From Sebastes aleutianus (lineage: Eukaryota > Chordata > Actinopteri > Perciformes > Sebastidae), in contig CAKAKS010000060.1 of the NCBI GenBank assembly GCA_916700875.1, positions 6,508,334 through 6,572,333 on the forward strand: a DNA stretch of 64,000 nucleotides, given 5' to 3'. The translations under genes and the position numbers were made by a program. Positions within the stretch are counted from its first letter, which is position 1. Each line of letters begins with the position of its first letter. The notes beneath the pieces were generated by a model. The model saw nothing but the letters and a program-made list of their open reading frames with translations. It had not been told where the DNA came from and made no database searches. This document shows, piece by piece, positions 1-11,800 of the stretch.

Positions 1-45
1 CTAATTATTAATAATGCTATAGTTAATTGTTGCACACATAGTATT

Positions 46-50
<5 letters not shown>

Positions 51-79
<29 letters not shown>
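51..79. repeat. (TA)n microsatellite
   Basis: A pure AT dinucleotide run lies directly outside the left arm of the foldback element. Confidence 0.95.
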
Positions 80-81
<2 letters not shown>

Positions 82-442
82 TATTTGTTAATGATTAAGA
101 TATTATTTGTAAACCTTAAAGAAGTTGTTTGTAAAATATCTATAAACATTACATAGGTATTTGTAACACAATGGTTAATAATTGGTTTGTAAAAATGTTT
201 CTATAAACATTATTTTGATGGCTATTATAAAGTTGCAACTGATGATTATAATACCTTGTTAAATGGTTAATAAATACTTTGTAAAGCATCTATAAACATT
301 ATTTAGATAGATAGTTAATACTTTGTCACTGGTTAATAATTGGTTTCTGTTCCATCTATCTATGTAATGTTTATAGATGTTTTACAATAGATTTCTTAAA
401 GGTTTACAAATAATTTGGTCATCACTAACAAATACTTCATGT
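80..442. mobile_element. AT-rich foldback (long inverted repeat) element
   Basis: The left arm (about 80-158) and right arm (about 361-442) are imperfect inverted copies of roughly 80 bases. AGTATTTGTTA, ATTATTTGTAAACCTT and ATCTATAAACATTACA in the left arm return as complements in the right arm. The loop contains internally repeated TTAATAATTGGTTT and ATCTATAAACATTA motifs. No coding capacity is seen. It resembles a non-autonomous DNA element (MITE); the superfamily is not determined. Confidence 0.65.
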
Positions 443-2449
443 AGTATATAGTTTACTAATGTAATCAGAATATAATTGTTATCATCTCTTATCAGCTATG
501 ATACAGTATTGAATTTATGAGCTGATTATTTAATATTACACAAAATAAAATAACGTAAATTATATCATTACTAATAATTATCAAACTTTATTAATTATCA
601 TTTAATTGTTTAACAGTAAAATAACTATTCATTAAGTCTAATTAAATATCAATTTACCATTTATAAATAATGGTTATTATAAAGTGTTACCTTTATTTGC
701 TTACAGAAAAACACTATATCTGAAGTCAAATGTGTGAAAGCATTATACACACAGTGAAAATTGATATTAGGACTAAATCAAGAAAAGAAAAAAGAAATTC
801 AACTTTTGAGGATATTTTCTAACACCAGAGAAAGCTCTGTGCAATAAATCTGCCGTCATTGTCTTTCCTTCATGCCCAGCAGAGCCGTTCTTCATCCTCT
901 GACCCTGGCTTTTATATCAGTGCTGGAGAGAAACTCATAAAGTGTATTTGTCCCAAAGCCCATTCGGCACTTTTGTTGACATCATACTCTTTGATAAGAG
1001 ATGGTGTATGTGTAGTAAAATCACTTCTGCTTCCTATTTTTAACTTTGACTTTGTCCATTGAGGTTTGACAGCTCGTTGCCCTTCAAATTGAATCTTTAC
1101 AGCTGGTGAGTCAAAGACTTAAATGAATAGTACGACAAAGCTAGACTGTAATTCTGTGAGAAAAAGCTGCATATCCATTTATTTCTATAGTATTTATATC
1201 TGTGTATGCTCATACTGTGTCGGAAACATGCGCCAAATCCTTGTCTCTTCTCCCCTTCCTCTTCCTTTAATCCTCCCCTCTGTCTTTCCATCCATCTCTA
1301 TATCCCTGAGTCATGTTCCTGGCCTCATGCCAGCCTGGTGGAGATAACACGACTTTGAGGTGAAGCTCTGCTGATTGCTGTGTAATGGTGGCGGCTCGGT
1401 GGTATGGGAGTTGCCAGAGGCTGTAGATCAGCTCTGCGCGGGAGGTGTTAGTTCGGCAGGCCACCAAATTGCTCCGGGAGGAACCTCACCAATATTTCCT
1501 CAGCCGTTTGGCACCGGCTCCTCAAACGGTGACTCAGACCCACAGGGGCCGAGGCACGGCAGAGGAGATGACGCTCCCAGCCTGAACACACAGCTGCATT
1601 CATACACGTTCATAAGCCAAGAAAAAAAGACGGCGTGCCTGTATAAACACATACAGACCTCCTCACTTACACACAAGGTGTGAATCCACAGCTTGCTGTC
1701 TCATTCACACTCACGCATTCAGTATAACATGCATTCACACTAACATCTCTCCTCGTGGGTGCTTGTAAATAAGATTTAGGGAATCAACAAAGTGATACAA
1801 AATCCCAGTGTTGTTTGTCTTTGCAGCATGGTCAACAACATGACCGCCGACAGTTGGGTGCAATCTAATTTTACTCTCGCAAATAAACCCTCTCTCTTCC
1901 AGCGACGAGCAAACCACCCTTTCAAAATGCACTTCACGAACATAAACAGAGAGACAGGAAATAAAACAAAGGAATTAAACGGCTCTGCCGTAACCCAAAC
2001 TATCTGCCATAAAACAGAATCTTCACTCTCATGGCCGCCTGTGTGCGAAAAACCCATAACCGTAAACAGTCCAGCTGGTAATCCATTCAGAGGCCCCGGA
2101 GCTTTGGTATGTGTCAGCGCAGTGCAGAGCTGAGTGGCTTTAACAGGTCCTGGGATGCTTATGAAGGCCTGAGACTAGTCCCTCACCTGGATGTAATGGG
2201 CCCCAGATCCCAGACACTCCCTCCTCTCCCCAAGGATGGACACGGGGAAGGACTGGGCAGATCCAGGCTGACATGTGCTGGACAGATGCACCTTAACTTA
2301 AAGGGCGGGTCCATTATGTTTTAGTTTTTTTTTTTTAGGTTTTTATATCATTCTGTTGCTTCCCAGTGGTGTTCATTATGTATTCAAATCCAAACTTCAA
2401 ATTTTGGTTTAAGTATGTATGTTTTAGTGTCAAAATGCTATTTACCCAA
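443..2449. other. Intergenic, no recognised feature
   Basis: The sequence is AT-rich to about 800, then of mixed composition. Open frames are short and unrecognised. A T-run lies at about 2325-2337. Confidence 0.6.
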
Positions 2450-2526
2450 ACGCTTCTAAAAGCTTTTTACCTCGTGACTTGACGTAAGTTTCTGCATGAT
2501 GACGCTGCTACATGTACTGTACAGTA

Positions 2527-3060
2527 TATACACTGATCAGCCTTAACATTAAGACCACTGACAGAAGAAGTGAATAACATTGATTATCTCGTTACAATGG
2601 ATGGGATATATTAGACAGCGAGTGAACATTTTGAACTTTGAACTTTGTGTTGGAAGCAGAAAAAAATGGGTAAGCGTAAGGATGTGAGTGACTTTGACAA
2701 GGGCCGAATTGTGATGGCTAGACTACTGGGTCAGAACATCTCCAGAACGGCGGCTCTTGTTGGATGTTCCCGGTCTGCAGTGGTCAGGACCTACCGAAAG
2801 TGGTCCAAGGAAGGAAAACCAGGTGACCCGGCGACAGGGTCAAACCCGAGGCTCATTGATGCACGTGGGGAGCGAAGGCTGGCCCGTGTTGTCTGATCCA
2901 ATAGAAGAGCTACTGGAGCTCAAATTACTGAAAAAGTTAATGCTGGTTCTGATAGAAAGGTGTCAGAACACGAACGCAGTTTGTTGCGTATGGGGCTACG
3001 TAGCCGCAGACCGGTCAGGGTGCCCCGTGCTGACCTAATGTTATGGCTGATCGGTGTATA
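2527..3060 (+). mobile_element. Internally deleted Tc1-like DNA transposon
   Basis: The element is bounded by near-identical inverted ends of about 28 bases (TATACACTGATCAGCC at the left, GGCTGATCGGTGTATA at the right) and sits between TA dinucleotides, the Tc1/mariner target-site duplication. At 534 bp it is far shorter than a complete copy, which is usually 1.3-1.7 kb. It carries only the N-terminal DNA-binding part of the transposase, so it cannot move on its own. It is inserted inside an older dispersed repeat. Confidence 0.9.
2666..2896 (+). pseudogene. Tc1-like transposase N-terminal remnant
   Basis: A 76-codon frame starts MGKRKDVSDFDKGRIVMARL and contains a helix-turn-helix (residues about 7-45, with AALVGCSRSAVV), the paired-like domain that binds the inverted repeats in Tc1 transposases. 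It ends at a TGA (2894-2896), probably a CGA-to-TGA change, since transposase-like codons continue in the same frame to about 3040 before running straight into the right inverted repeat. The whole DDE catalytic domain is missing. The tract is therefore a broken gene inside a deletion derivative. Confidence 0.88.
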
Positions 3061-3530
3061 TACATCCTTATAGTCAGGGTATTAACGTTACATACAGTAA
3101 CTTAGATGGTGGTCAGCATGCTCCCAGTTTGGAGAAGCAGACAGGAGTACTGTTACTGAAGCTAAGCAATGTACTGCTGTAGACGCCACGTTAGTTCAGA
3201 TCTGAAAGTCACACCATAACACAAACAAACTAACCGATCGATGCAGCGGCAGACCAGCAACTCCTGTTCCTCGAGGCAAATTGGCTTGTGATTGCAGTCT
3301 GGTCAGGTCTTGAAGAGTGCGATATAACTTAGTTTCAGTTCGCTGTCAGAAAGGGCTGTCTGATGGCGAGTTAAGGCGGTGAAATTATTCTAAATATAGT
3401 GTACACTTAATCTGATATTGATTTTTTTTCAGGCGGCTAAAAAAAATGTTTCTGCTGCTCCCGTCCACAGCCATTTTACCTCGCTGTCAGACAGCCCTTT
3501 CCGAGGGGGAACTGAAGTCATTAATCACGG

Positions 3531-5373
3531 CTGGTGTAACCGAGTGTAATCTGTATCCCTTGACCTTGACCAACTCAGGTGATTGAGCCGTTAAAAACTA
3601 CAAAATAAAAACAATCAATTGCACTTTTGGAAACAACAAAATGAAACAATATAGTAGTTGAGAAACTAAAAAACAAAAAAACACTCTGTTTCCCTGTAAA
3701 AGTGGCGGACAGCGAGGAAGACAGCACAATTCTGAACACAACCCAATCACGCTGTCAACCCCCAGCAGTTTGTCACTGTCCATTTCTCACGAACCGATAA
3801 AGCTGCTGTCCAGAGGGCACCTTCTTATCTCTGCTGGATAAATAAGCCTTCCCAGTTCTTTCTTAACAAGCCCTAACACACACGACCGAAGCTTTCAGAT
3901 GTAAAAAGAACGTCTTCTTCTGTTGCTTGTCATGCTGTCTCTCATCATCATCGAACATTTCCCCAATTCAAAGAGGACAATTAAGTCATTGTGCTATACA
4001 GTTTTCATTATGTGGGCCAGTGTATACTTGACAGCGCGGATGTGGGTGGCATTTTTGAAAAATTAGGTAACTTTTGTTTTCTTAAATGAAAGGTGGTGGG
4101 TGAAGTAATCATGTTCTCGCAGTTATCCAATACTTATGAGGATACACTGATTGCCTAAATGGGTCATTTAAACGCGGTTCCAAACAAACACGCTCTACTT
4201 CACATTTAACATTTAATAGAAACTCAAGAAACACAGTGCCAGCAGCTTTGGGCGTGACAGAGATGTGAACGAAGGAGAAGTAACATGATGATTTGAAGAC
4301 AGATGAAATGTTTCCAACCCTTGTGCATTTTCTCATTATGTTTTTACCCTCTTATACACCCCTCTTCTCTTTCCCTATGATCACTTAGTAATTGTAGGCC
4401 AGCTTCTCTCCTTTATTTCTCTCTCTCTCTCTTGTTTATTTGCTCTCACAGCGGTATGGTTGTTTTCATCACAATACCCACTTCACAATCTGCTGCGACA
4501 CCTCGCACCACAAGGCCAATCACAGTCAATTCAAAACAGGCATATCTCACTCCATCTCAAATTCCAGGGAACAGAGGGGGAAACAGCTGATGCAACACTC
4601 ACATCTAGTGGCGGAGAGTAAAATTGCAACTGAGAAGTTCATGCAGCCAACCAGGCACACATTGTTGAACCATGAGCAAGGAATGACCGAGCCTCCCAGT
4701 TGTGCCTCCACTGTCTGAGCTGCTTATAAGCACCCGTTTGTCCAGATCAAGCTGATGACTTCCACAGGAATAATTTAGAATCACTTCATCAGGAGTCCAA
4801 TGGGCCATGGAAAGGCAGCAGTGACTTTTCCATGACTCTACATCATGTAACCGTGTCTGCCTATGTCCTGACCCCTGGCTCTCCTACGACGGGGTATTCC
4901 AGAGCAAGTTCATGACATGGCCGTTCCCTCTATGCATCTGTGCTGACTCGTAAAGGTCCATTTTCCTCTAAGTCATCATCTCTAACCACTGTCGCCAACT
5001 CCCATCTCATCCGAGTAACAACTGCATCTCCGCTCCGTCTCAGTGCCGTTTCACTCCGACCGTCTGGCTTTCTCAGTTTGTTCTCATGTTTCTTTACTGT
5101 ATGTGTTTTTGTGGGTCTGTTCTCCATATGAATGAGGATTTCAACTTCCTCTCTCACATACAAAATACTGCCGGAAGGCTAGTCTCTCACAGCAATGCAT
5201 TTCGTCTTTTGTACTTCCCTTTTGTCGCCCATAATTTAATGCAAATTCAACCGTGCCACATCTCTCTTTATCGTTCTCTCTGTTTTGCCTCTCTCTTCCC
5301 ACACGATAACTTCTTATAGCACTGATTTAAAGCCTACCCTATAGTCCAGACAGCTGTAGTCAGGCATGAGCAT
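3531..5373. other. Intergenic, no recognised feature
   Basis: Only short unrecognised frames and a CT-rich patch at 4420-4435. No gene signal was found. Confidence 0.6.
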
Positions 5374-5985
5374 TAGGGATGTGACGGTGAGGAAATTGTC
5401 CCACCGGTTAATAAACTTGTGACAACACCGGTGTTACTGATTACACCGGACATTTTACAGGAAAAGACAACGCTCAATATGTGTAGATCGCTTACTTTGA
5501 TCTTTACGGTCGGATTGGCTGTGTGTCTGGCCTCTCCGGTAGAGCCTTCGCTGCGAGGCCGCAGGTTTCCACCCTCCGCCGCGCACACCGGCTGTGACCG
5601 CTCCATCCTCCTCACGGCGATTGCCTCATTAACGTTATGGTGACCTTATAGCGTTGGGTTTAAATCTGAAATATTGCCAAATATGCGCTTTTGCTTTTCG
5701 CTTCGACACCAAATCCTCCGCCATCGTCTTGCCTGTCAACTCTCTCTCAACCCGTGTGTGTGAAACCTCCTGAAGACTCCTGCTACTGTAAGCTGAGACT
5801 CCGTACGGAGCAGACACTTTCAGTTTGTAGTGTCTGTCGACCGACTATGTATTGATAACGCCGCTGATACGTGAAAATTAACTAAATGGGTTTTATTTCT
5901 GTTAAAAAAAGCAAAAAGACGATGGGGGCGTTGGGAAAGTAATCGGTGTGTGCCCGACAACAGCGACTACCGCAAGCCTAATGAG
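5374..5985. repeat. Probable dispersed repeat of teleost type
   Basis: The block opens TAGGGATGTGACGGTGAGG and contains alternating CACCGG/CCGGTG motifs near 5400-5450. It continues through moderately GC-rich sequence to about 5985. The opening resembles ends of non-autonomous hAT-like elements common in fish, but no clear matching right end or target duplication was found. Boundaries are approximate and the assignment is tentative. Confidence 0.4.
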
Positions 5986-6409
5986 CATCATTCTCTGTGC
6001 TAACTGGAGGATGAAGGCAGGCTTGTTACATCAACACTGGCACCTCAGTTGCTCTCCTACACAGTTTCCTCTCTGGGCAGGGGGATTTTTACACTCCTGA
6101 CTACGTGCAACAGCAAGGTTCTGCCGACAGCTGTTTGAAGTTGGTGTGAGGCGAGGACTCTACCGCTGCTGTGTTTAGGAAAAAACATTTAAAGGACATT
6201 AGGTGGCTTGGATCTGACTTCAAATGGAAACTCAATCAGGGTGCGAAAAGACTCTCCGACTGCTCAGCAGCTCGCACTATTCGCTGCTGTTTGGAGTCTG
6301 GTTCTGTTTGAGAGAGACAGGCAGTAAAAGACAGGCGAGTTGTGCAGGATCGCCCTTGTAAACATCATTTGGGGGAGACACTTTGTTTGCGATGCCAAAT
6401 TCAAGATTG

Positions 6410-6550
6410 TAAACCTGACCTGAGATTTGATGAATAATCAGAGTTCAAAGCTGCAGTTGGTCTTTAAGTAAATATGATAAAAAAGTAATTTTTATAAAAC
6501 TGTCACTATATCCTGACAGTAGTGCATGAGACATAATCTGAAAACAAGAC
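6410..6550 (-). repeat. Fragment of a dispersed repeat shared with 50160-50760
   Basis: The reverse complement of 6440-6545 matches 50640-50740. Shared motifs include GTCTCATG, ACTACTGTCA, GATATAGTGAC, TTTTATAAAAAT and GCAGCTTT. It is therefore an inverted partial copy of one family. Confidence 0.65.
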
Positions 6551-7190
6551 TCGGTCAAAACCGAGTATATGGCTGGACTTTGTATGGTCAGCCTGTGAAT
6601 TTGCGGCTAAATTGTTCTACAAATAGTCAGCGGTCATGTCGGTAATGTTAAATCCAGCAGTACATGTCCACCGGGTCCAGCGAGGACACGAGGGGACACG
6701 CTGCTCCACTCAACTGGCCGTTTAATGAGCAGGTATTTTGTGATCGGGTGAAAGAGTTAAGATGACTACATTTGTTTTGGGCTGAGCTGACTTGAGCTGA
6801 GATAATCTGGCCGGGGCCGTGCTGAGTCGGGAAGAACAGGCCTGAGCTAAACTACATGAGCTAAAGCCCTTCTGCTCTGGGATGGAGTGGGTAATGCTGG
6901 CTCGACTGCATGCAGCTGGGTTGATGAGATTCACAAAGTCAAACTCTCTTTTTTTTTTCACTGCTTCTTCAGGGATGAGAGCACGGGCCTGGTGATGTCA
7001 TCGTCATGGCAACAACAGTCACTGTTTTTTAGGCCACAGATTCAAACCTTTCGCTGGTTACAGGAAGCTGCAGCAATCCATCAAAACTCCAAATTCTTTG
7101 TTACGATACCTTCGAGGATGATAAAATCCTACACCTCCCATGCATTCATCCGCCCATTAAAACAGCTAAGGCTACTCCACGGGTCTCTGA

Positions 7191-7210
7191 TGTGTGTGTG
7201 TGTGTGTGTG
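7191..7210. repeat. (TG)n microsatellite
   Basis: A pure TG dinucleotide run. Confidence 0.9.
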
Positions 7211-7679
7211 TATACAGTACGCACAGACTTGTGCCTGTGTGAAATCATGCATGCATCAGAGTGCGTGTCATGACTGTGTGTGTAAGTGTAAGAGAGATGG
7301 TGGGGGGAGATTCGCCTCATTGCCTTTGCCACCAGCCGGATTCCCGGGGTCCTGACTGGACGGCTGTCTGAACAGATGCCTGACACGTTCACGAGGACCA
7401 GCGGCAAGAGATGAAACCACATTTCTCGTGCCACTTTGGCTACCCTCACATGTGCACACACATAAACCCATGTAACTGCACAGAAGTTGAAGAAAGACAG
7501 AATCACCTTGACATGCAGTGTAGCTGTACAAAGATGTTGAACCCTCTATGAATATTTTCAGCAACATGATTTGTTACGGAAACTGTGGTTTCAGTCTTTT
7601 AACTTAATTCTTATATGCAACTCAATCATCTGTAGTTTTTTGTTCGTAATCTTTCATAGATTTATTGAATTGCAATCCC

Positions 7680-8875
7680 CTCCGGTGCTGAGCAGTGAAG
7701 CCAACACGGAAGTGCCAAAAACTGCAGTTTTCTCAAATGGCCACTTGAGGCTCCAAAAGGGAGTCAATCCCCTTGGATCCCCATGTTAAAATGCCCAACT
7801 TTATAGCAGAAATAAACAACCTGGTACAAACGGTGGTCTCTATAGCTAATTTCCCCTGTTCATGACAACTGTACAGGGGGTGAACTTTTATATAACTCAC
7901 CTATTTAAGTCATATTAAGGCTTAAAGTTTTGCATAATTAAGGGCGTGGCTGCTTTGAGTGACAGGTGGGTGTCAGCACAGCCACAAGCTGCCTGCTAGG
8001 TATCACCTCAGGTAATTCGAGTCACTGAACTTAGCCTCCCGGCCGTGTTTGTGACTTTTGGAGATATTTTCACGCACACATCGGACGAGTAAAATGGCTT
8101 GCTGTGTGGTTGATTGTACGACGGGCATCTAGCTGGCCTACGTACGAGCGTTGGATGATGGGCTGTCGCTGGATGATCGCTGTTTGCAACAGGATATCGG
8201 GAACTGTACTGTCCATAAAACTTGGCTAAATCCTGGAATACGGGACAGCGCCATTCAACCTTGACCCCTTTTCTATATACCGATCTGACAGAACAGAGAA
8301 ATCTAAGAAAAAAAGAAAGAGGAGACGTGTGCTTCATGGTGAATTAATTGATTTGAAGAAGTCTGTGCTCCAATTTTTTTGGTGAGTGAAATTCTAACGT
8401 TAGTTTTATTTTATGTATATGTTAGCACCAGTATTAAGTCCGCGGACGTTTGCCGGTGTGTTGGCCGTGTGCTGCGGCATGGAGTGAGACCGGGTTCCGT
8501 TCATTGGTGCATGTCGGCTACCGTCGGTGCTGCAGTGCAGGGTTAATGTTAGCCGGCGACACAGAGTAGCAAATAGCTTGTGCTTGTAGCCCGTTCTCTT
8601 CCGTGATACAGCCTAGCTTCTTAGTCTTAGCTGGCTAGCTTGGTAGCTTCGAGCTAGGTGAAAGTGTTTCAGCAACCAGGTTTCATTCGGCCCGCCTCGG
8701 CTCCGTCCACGCTCCACCTCTTTGCCCATTTTTTGGATAAGCTGGAATCATCACTGCCAAGATGGCGACGCTGGACTCGCCGGTAGCCGCCCACTTTGAG
8801 CGCCATTTTTGCTCTTCAGAAACCTATGGGTGACGTCACAGAGACTACGTCCATATCTTATACAGTCTATGAACG
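7680..8875 (+). repeat. Dispersed teleost repeat, longer copy
   Basis: The tract carries GTGAAGCCAACACGGAAGTG (7697), TTAAGGGCGTGGCTGCTTTGAGTGACAGG (about 7940), AAGATGGCG (8759) and GGGTGACGTCACAGAGACTACGTCC (8828), ending near TATACAGTCTATGAA. The same landmarks in the same order occur at 44095-44660 (GTGAAGCCAATG, AGGGCGGGGCTACC, AAGATGGCG, GTAACGTCACAGTGACTACG). The family is common in percomorph genomes as far as I recall. No transposase is present. Confidence 0.65.
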
Positions 8876-11800
8876 CAATGTGCTCCTTTAAAAATGTACA
8901 TGAATTGTACAAAAATGTACAAATTCTAATATTGTGCATTTTGACTTTGACTTTATTTGGACAACATGGCCACAGCGTCTGCTGTGTGTATATAGCAGCT
9001 AAACTGAAGGAAGAATGTTCTTGAACAAGAAACAGCGATACTGAAATTACATCCTGAGCAGCTCGGCACAGACCTAAACTGGATGTGTGGCCATTAAAGA
9101 TTTGTTCAGACACACAATCCGCTGCCAATGGCCAAGGGGGAGCAGTAATCAATTAGGCTCACATGGTATTGCAGTAATTATGTCCTCCAATTTACTCCTG
9201 GAGGGTGGAGAGGGAGAGAGAAAGGGGCGTGGGGGTGGAGAGAGAAGAGGAAGGGAGGGAGGGAGGGCAGGGGAACCATTTCATGCTACTCCAAACCACT
9301 TCCATCCATGTATCTCTCAGATCATATCACATTATAGCGCCAGCGCACCGATTCAAACTGGCACGGAAGAAACCAGGTCCATATTACCCCCTAATTGGTC
9401 ATTTCCAGTGGAAGCCTTGGTTTGCAAAACCTCCTTCCAGGACGGGGCTTTTCTTAAACAAGCAGGGGCTTAAGACAAAGGCTACATCTGGGCGGCATGC
9501 GGGCAGGCATTGATTGGGCCCGGCCCAGTAGTAAGTGGGCTGATTGCAGGGTAGGCAACACGTTACATCGGCTTTTAGTTTCCTATTTACCTTATGTCAG
9601 AGGAGAAAGGTATACAGTATGCTGGGGGAGCTTCAAAGTGAATGGGGAGGCAGGCAGGCAGGCAGAATGCATTTCAATTACAGTGTCCTTGACTGTGAAA
9701 CTACACAATTCCCTGATGCTACTGATTATAGGGCTCGGGCCCCCTAATGTAAAGTCTGGACTGAATAGCTCAACATAGTGGAGCATTTTGTAATGGGGGA
9801 AAAAAACTCTCGGCTTACCGCAGTTTACTTGTCTGTATAACTATCTGTTGATTACGGGCGTATACAACAGGTATACAAAAATCTGTGCCTTCCCTCCCTG
9901 TACATACAAATGCAACGGAAGGAACCTGGAAGTACTTTATCCACATCGTACATCATGTGTGGACTGTGTGGATGTTTAACCTCAAACTTGATCCATAAAT
10001 GTCTTCATTTTACACTTGCGGAGGGCCTGATTAAAAACACAGCTTTCTATTTCACACCTTTTGCTCTGTCTCGCCTGAGGACGTTTTTCATGCACAGGAC
10101 CTTTTAATAGTAATATTTAACACAGATATATCCACCGCTCCACACGTGCAAAAGTACGGCGCACACATGCTGGGCAGCTAGGGACCGGGCCGCTAAGCAC
10201 TGCCAGATTTCAATCATATGACTGGCTATTGGATTTCTAGCTGCAGGTTACTGGTGATGAGCAGATCCATATCTAATAGATGCTAATGTGCAATTCCTGT
10301 GTGTGCGCGTGCTTTCCTTCTGTGAGCACCTTTGTGTGTATTTGCATCGACCGCTGCAAGCGCAAAGGGTGTTCATGTTTCGTCTGTGTTTAGTTGCTGT
10401 GTGTGTGAGTGAGTGACTCCAGGGAAATATGAGGTTGCGGTGATGATTGTCAGTGAATCAGTGAACAGTAGGTGACCGTGGATCTGATTTCAGTCATATT
10501 TTACTGGCTTGGGTGGGGGGGACGTGTTGAGCACAGGGGGGCAGTGTACTGTAAGGCTGAACCGGCCCACGCAGACCCATCACGCTTTCCACATGGGCGA
10601 GCAGGTCTAACAATAGACTGACTGTTACAGTGTTAGAGCCAGAGCTCTCCTCACCTCCGCCAGCGGAAATCACTGACGGAATTTCTACAACTGGCTGAGC
10701 GCTGAGTGAGTGAGAAGGCCGCGTTGCGCCGTAACAGTAAAAAATCCATCCACTTCACAGAGTCACAGTGCAGTATGAAGAATTAAAAGGTTAACCAAAC
10801 ACGGGAGGCAGCTTGTTTTAGAAAAGTCACGCAGAATCGAGTGAATGAACATCTCAAATGAATAATTGTTTTATTGAAGTACAGCAGGAACACACAACAA
10901 CAAGGTCATCTCAAGGCATAGTTTAGTGTGATTTGTCAGAAACGCGAAGACAAGAATATGAATGACTGTCCCAAGGCTGTCAGTGTGTGGGTGTGTGCAT
11001 ATGTGTGTCCGTCTGGATGCCGCTCTACTGTAATAACATCGGCAGGTGGCCCAGCTAGCCCTCTACCCAGCCCCTTCCCCTCTGCCTCTCCCCTCCCCCC
11101 TCCACACACACTGCTCCACCGCAATGGAAAGCAGGTGTCCGACCCTGGTCTGGGGACAGAATTGAATTAATGTGCAAAAACAAATGACTCCATCAGCAGC
11201 GTCTAGAGGGGCCGCAGTGACAGGCCTGCAGTCTCGTACAGCCCAAAGCTGAGCGCACTGTCACCCGACACTGGGCCGACCAGGCTAATATCCACACCTA
11301 TTACACGAGGATTCATGGGAAAACAACAGCCGGGGCCAAAGGTGAGGATGAGAGAGGAGGGGAGGAGCGGGGAGGTTAGGGAGGACAAAGCCGTATTCTT
11401 GGAATCACCTAGAGATCTCATTTAGCCCGTAACGGCCTGTTTGTCTGCGGTGAACATCCAAAAAGGAGTGCGTTAGTCCCCGCGATCTCCGAGGCTTTGA
11501 GGAAATGTTTTGTCTAATTGGAAGCGACGGTAGTCAATACACAGGCGGGATCCCGCCCTTGAATGACATGCCCAACTCTAATACTGTCTCCAATTTCAGG
11601 ATTATCCTGATAATAACTGAGGCGGCCATTTCCAACATACACACGCACACACAGCCAGACTCACAATACACACAGGCGGTTCTGGCATGGACATTGCAGC
11701 AGGGCACAGAAAGGAAACGTCTGAAACCATTAACTGTATTGCCTCCAATGAGGCTCTCTTGGCAGGGTGCTCATGAGAACCATCTAGAGGAGCTGTAAAA

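Larger units (their letters stand above)
2450..3530 (-). repeat. Dispersed repeat, copy A, interrupted by the Tc1-like element
   Basis: Segments 2450-2526 and about 3060-3530 match, in opposite orientation, the tract at 20090-20710. Shared landmarks include TTTCTGCATGATGACGCTGC, the run around ACACAAACAAACTAAC, and TATTGATTTTTTTTCAGGCG. The Tc1-like element splits this copy between the first two landmarks. Inside the repeat, AAAGGGCTGTCTGATGGCGAG (3350-3371) and CTCGCTGTCAGACAGCCCTTTCC (about 3480-3502) can pair as a hairpin. The family name is unknown to me. Confidence 0.75.
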
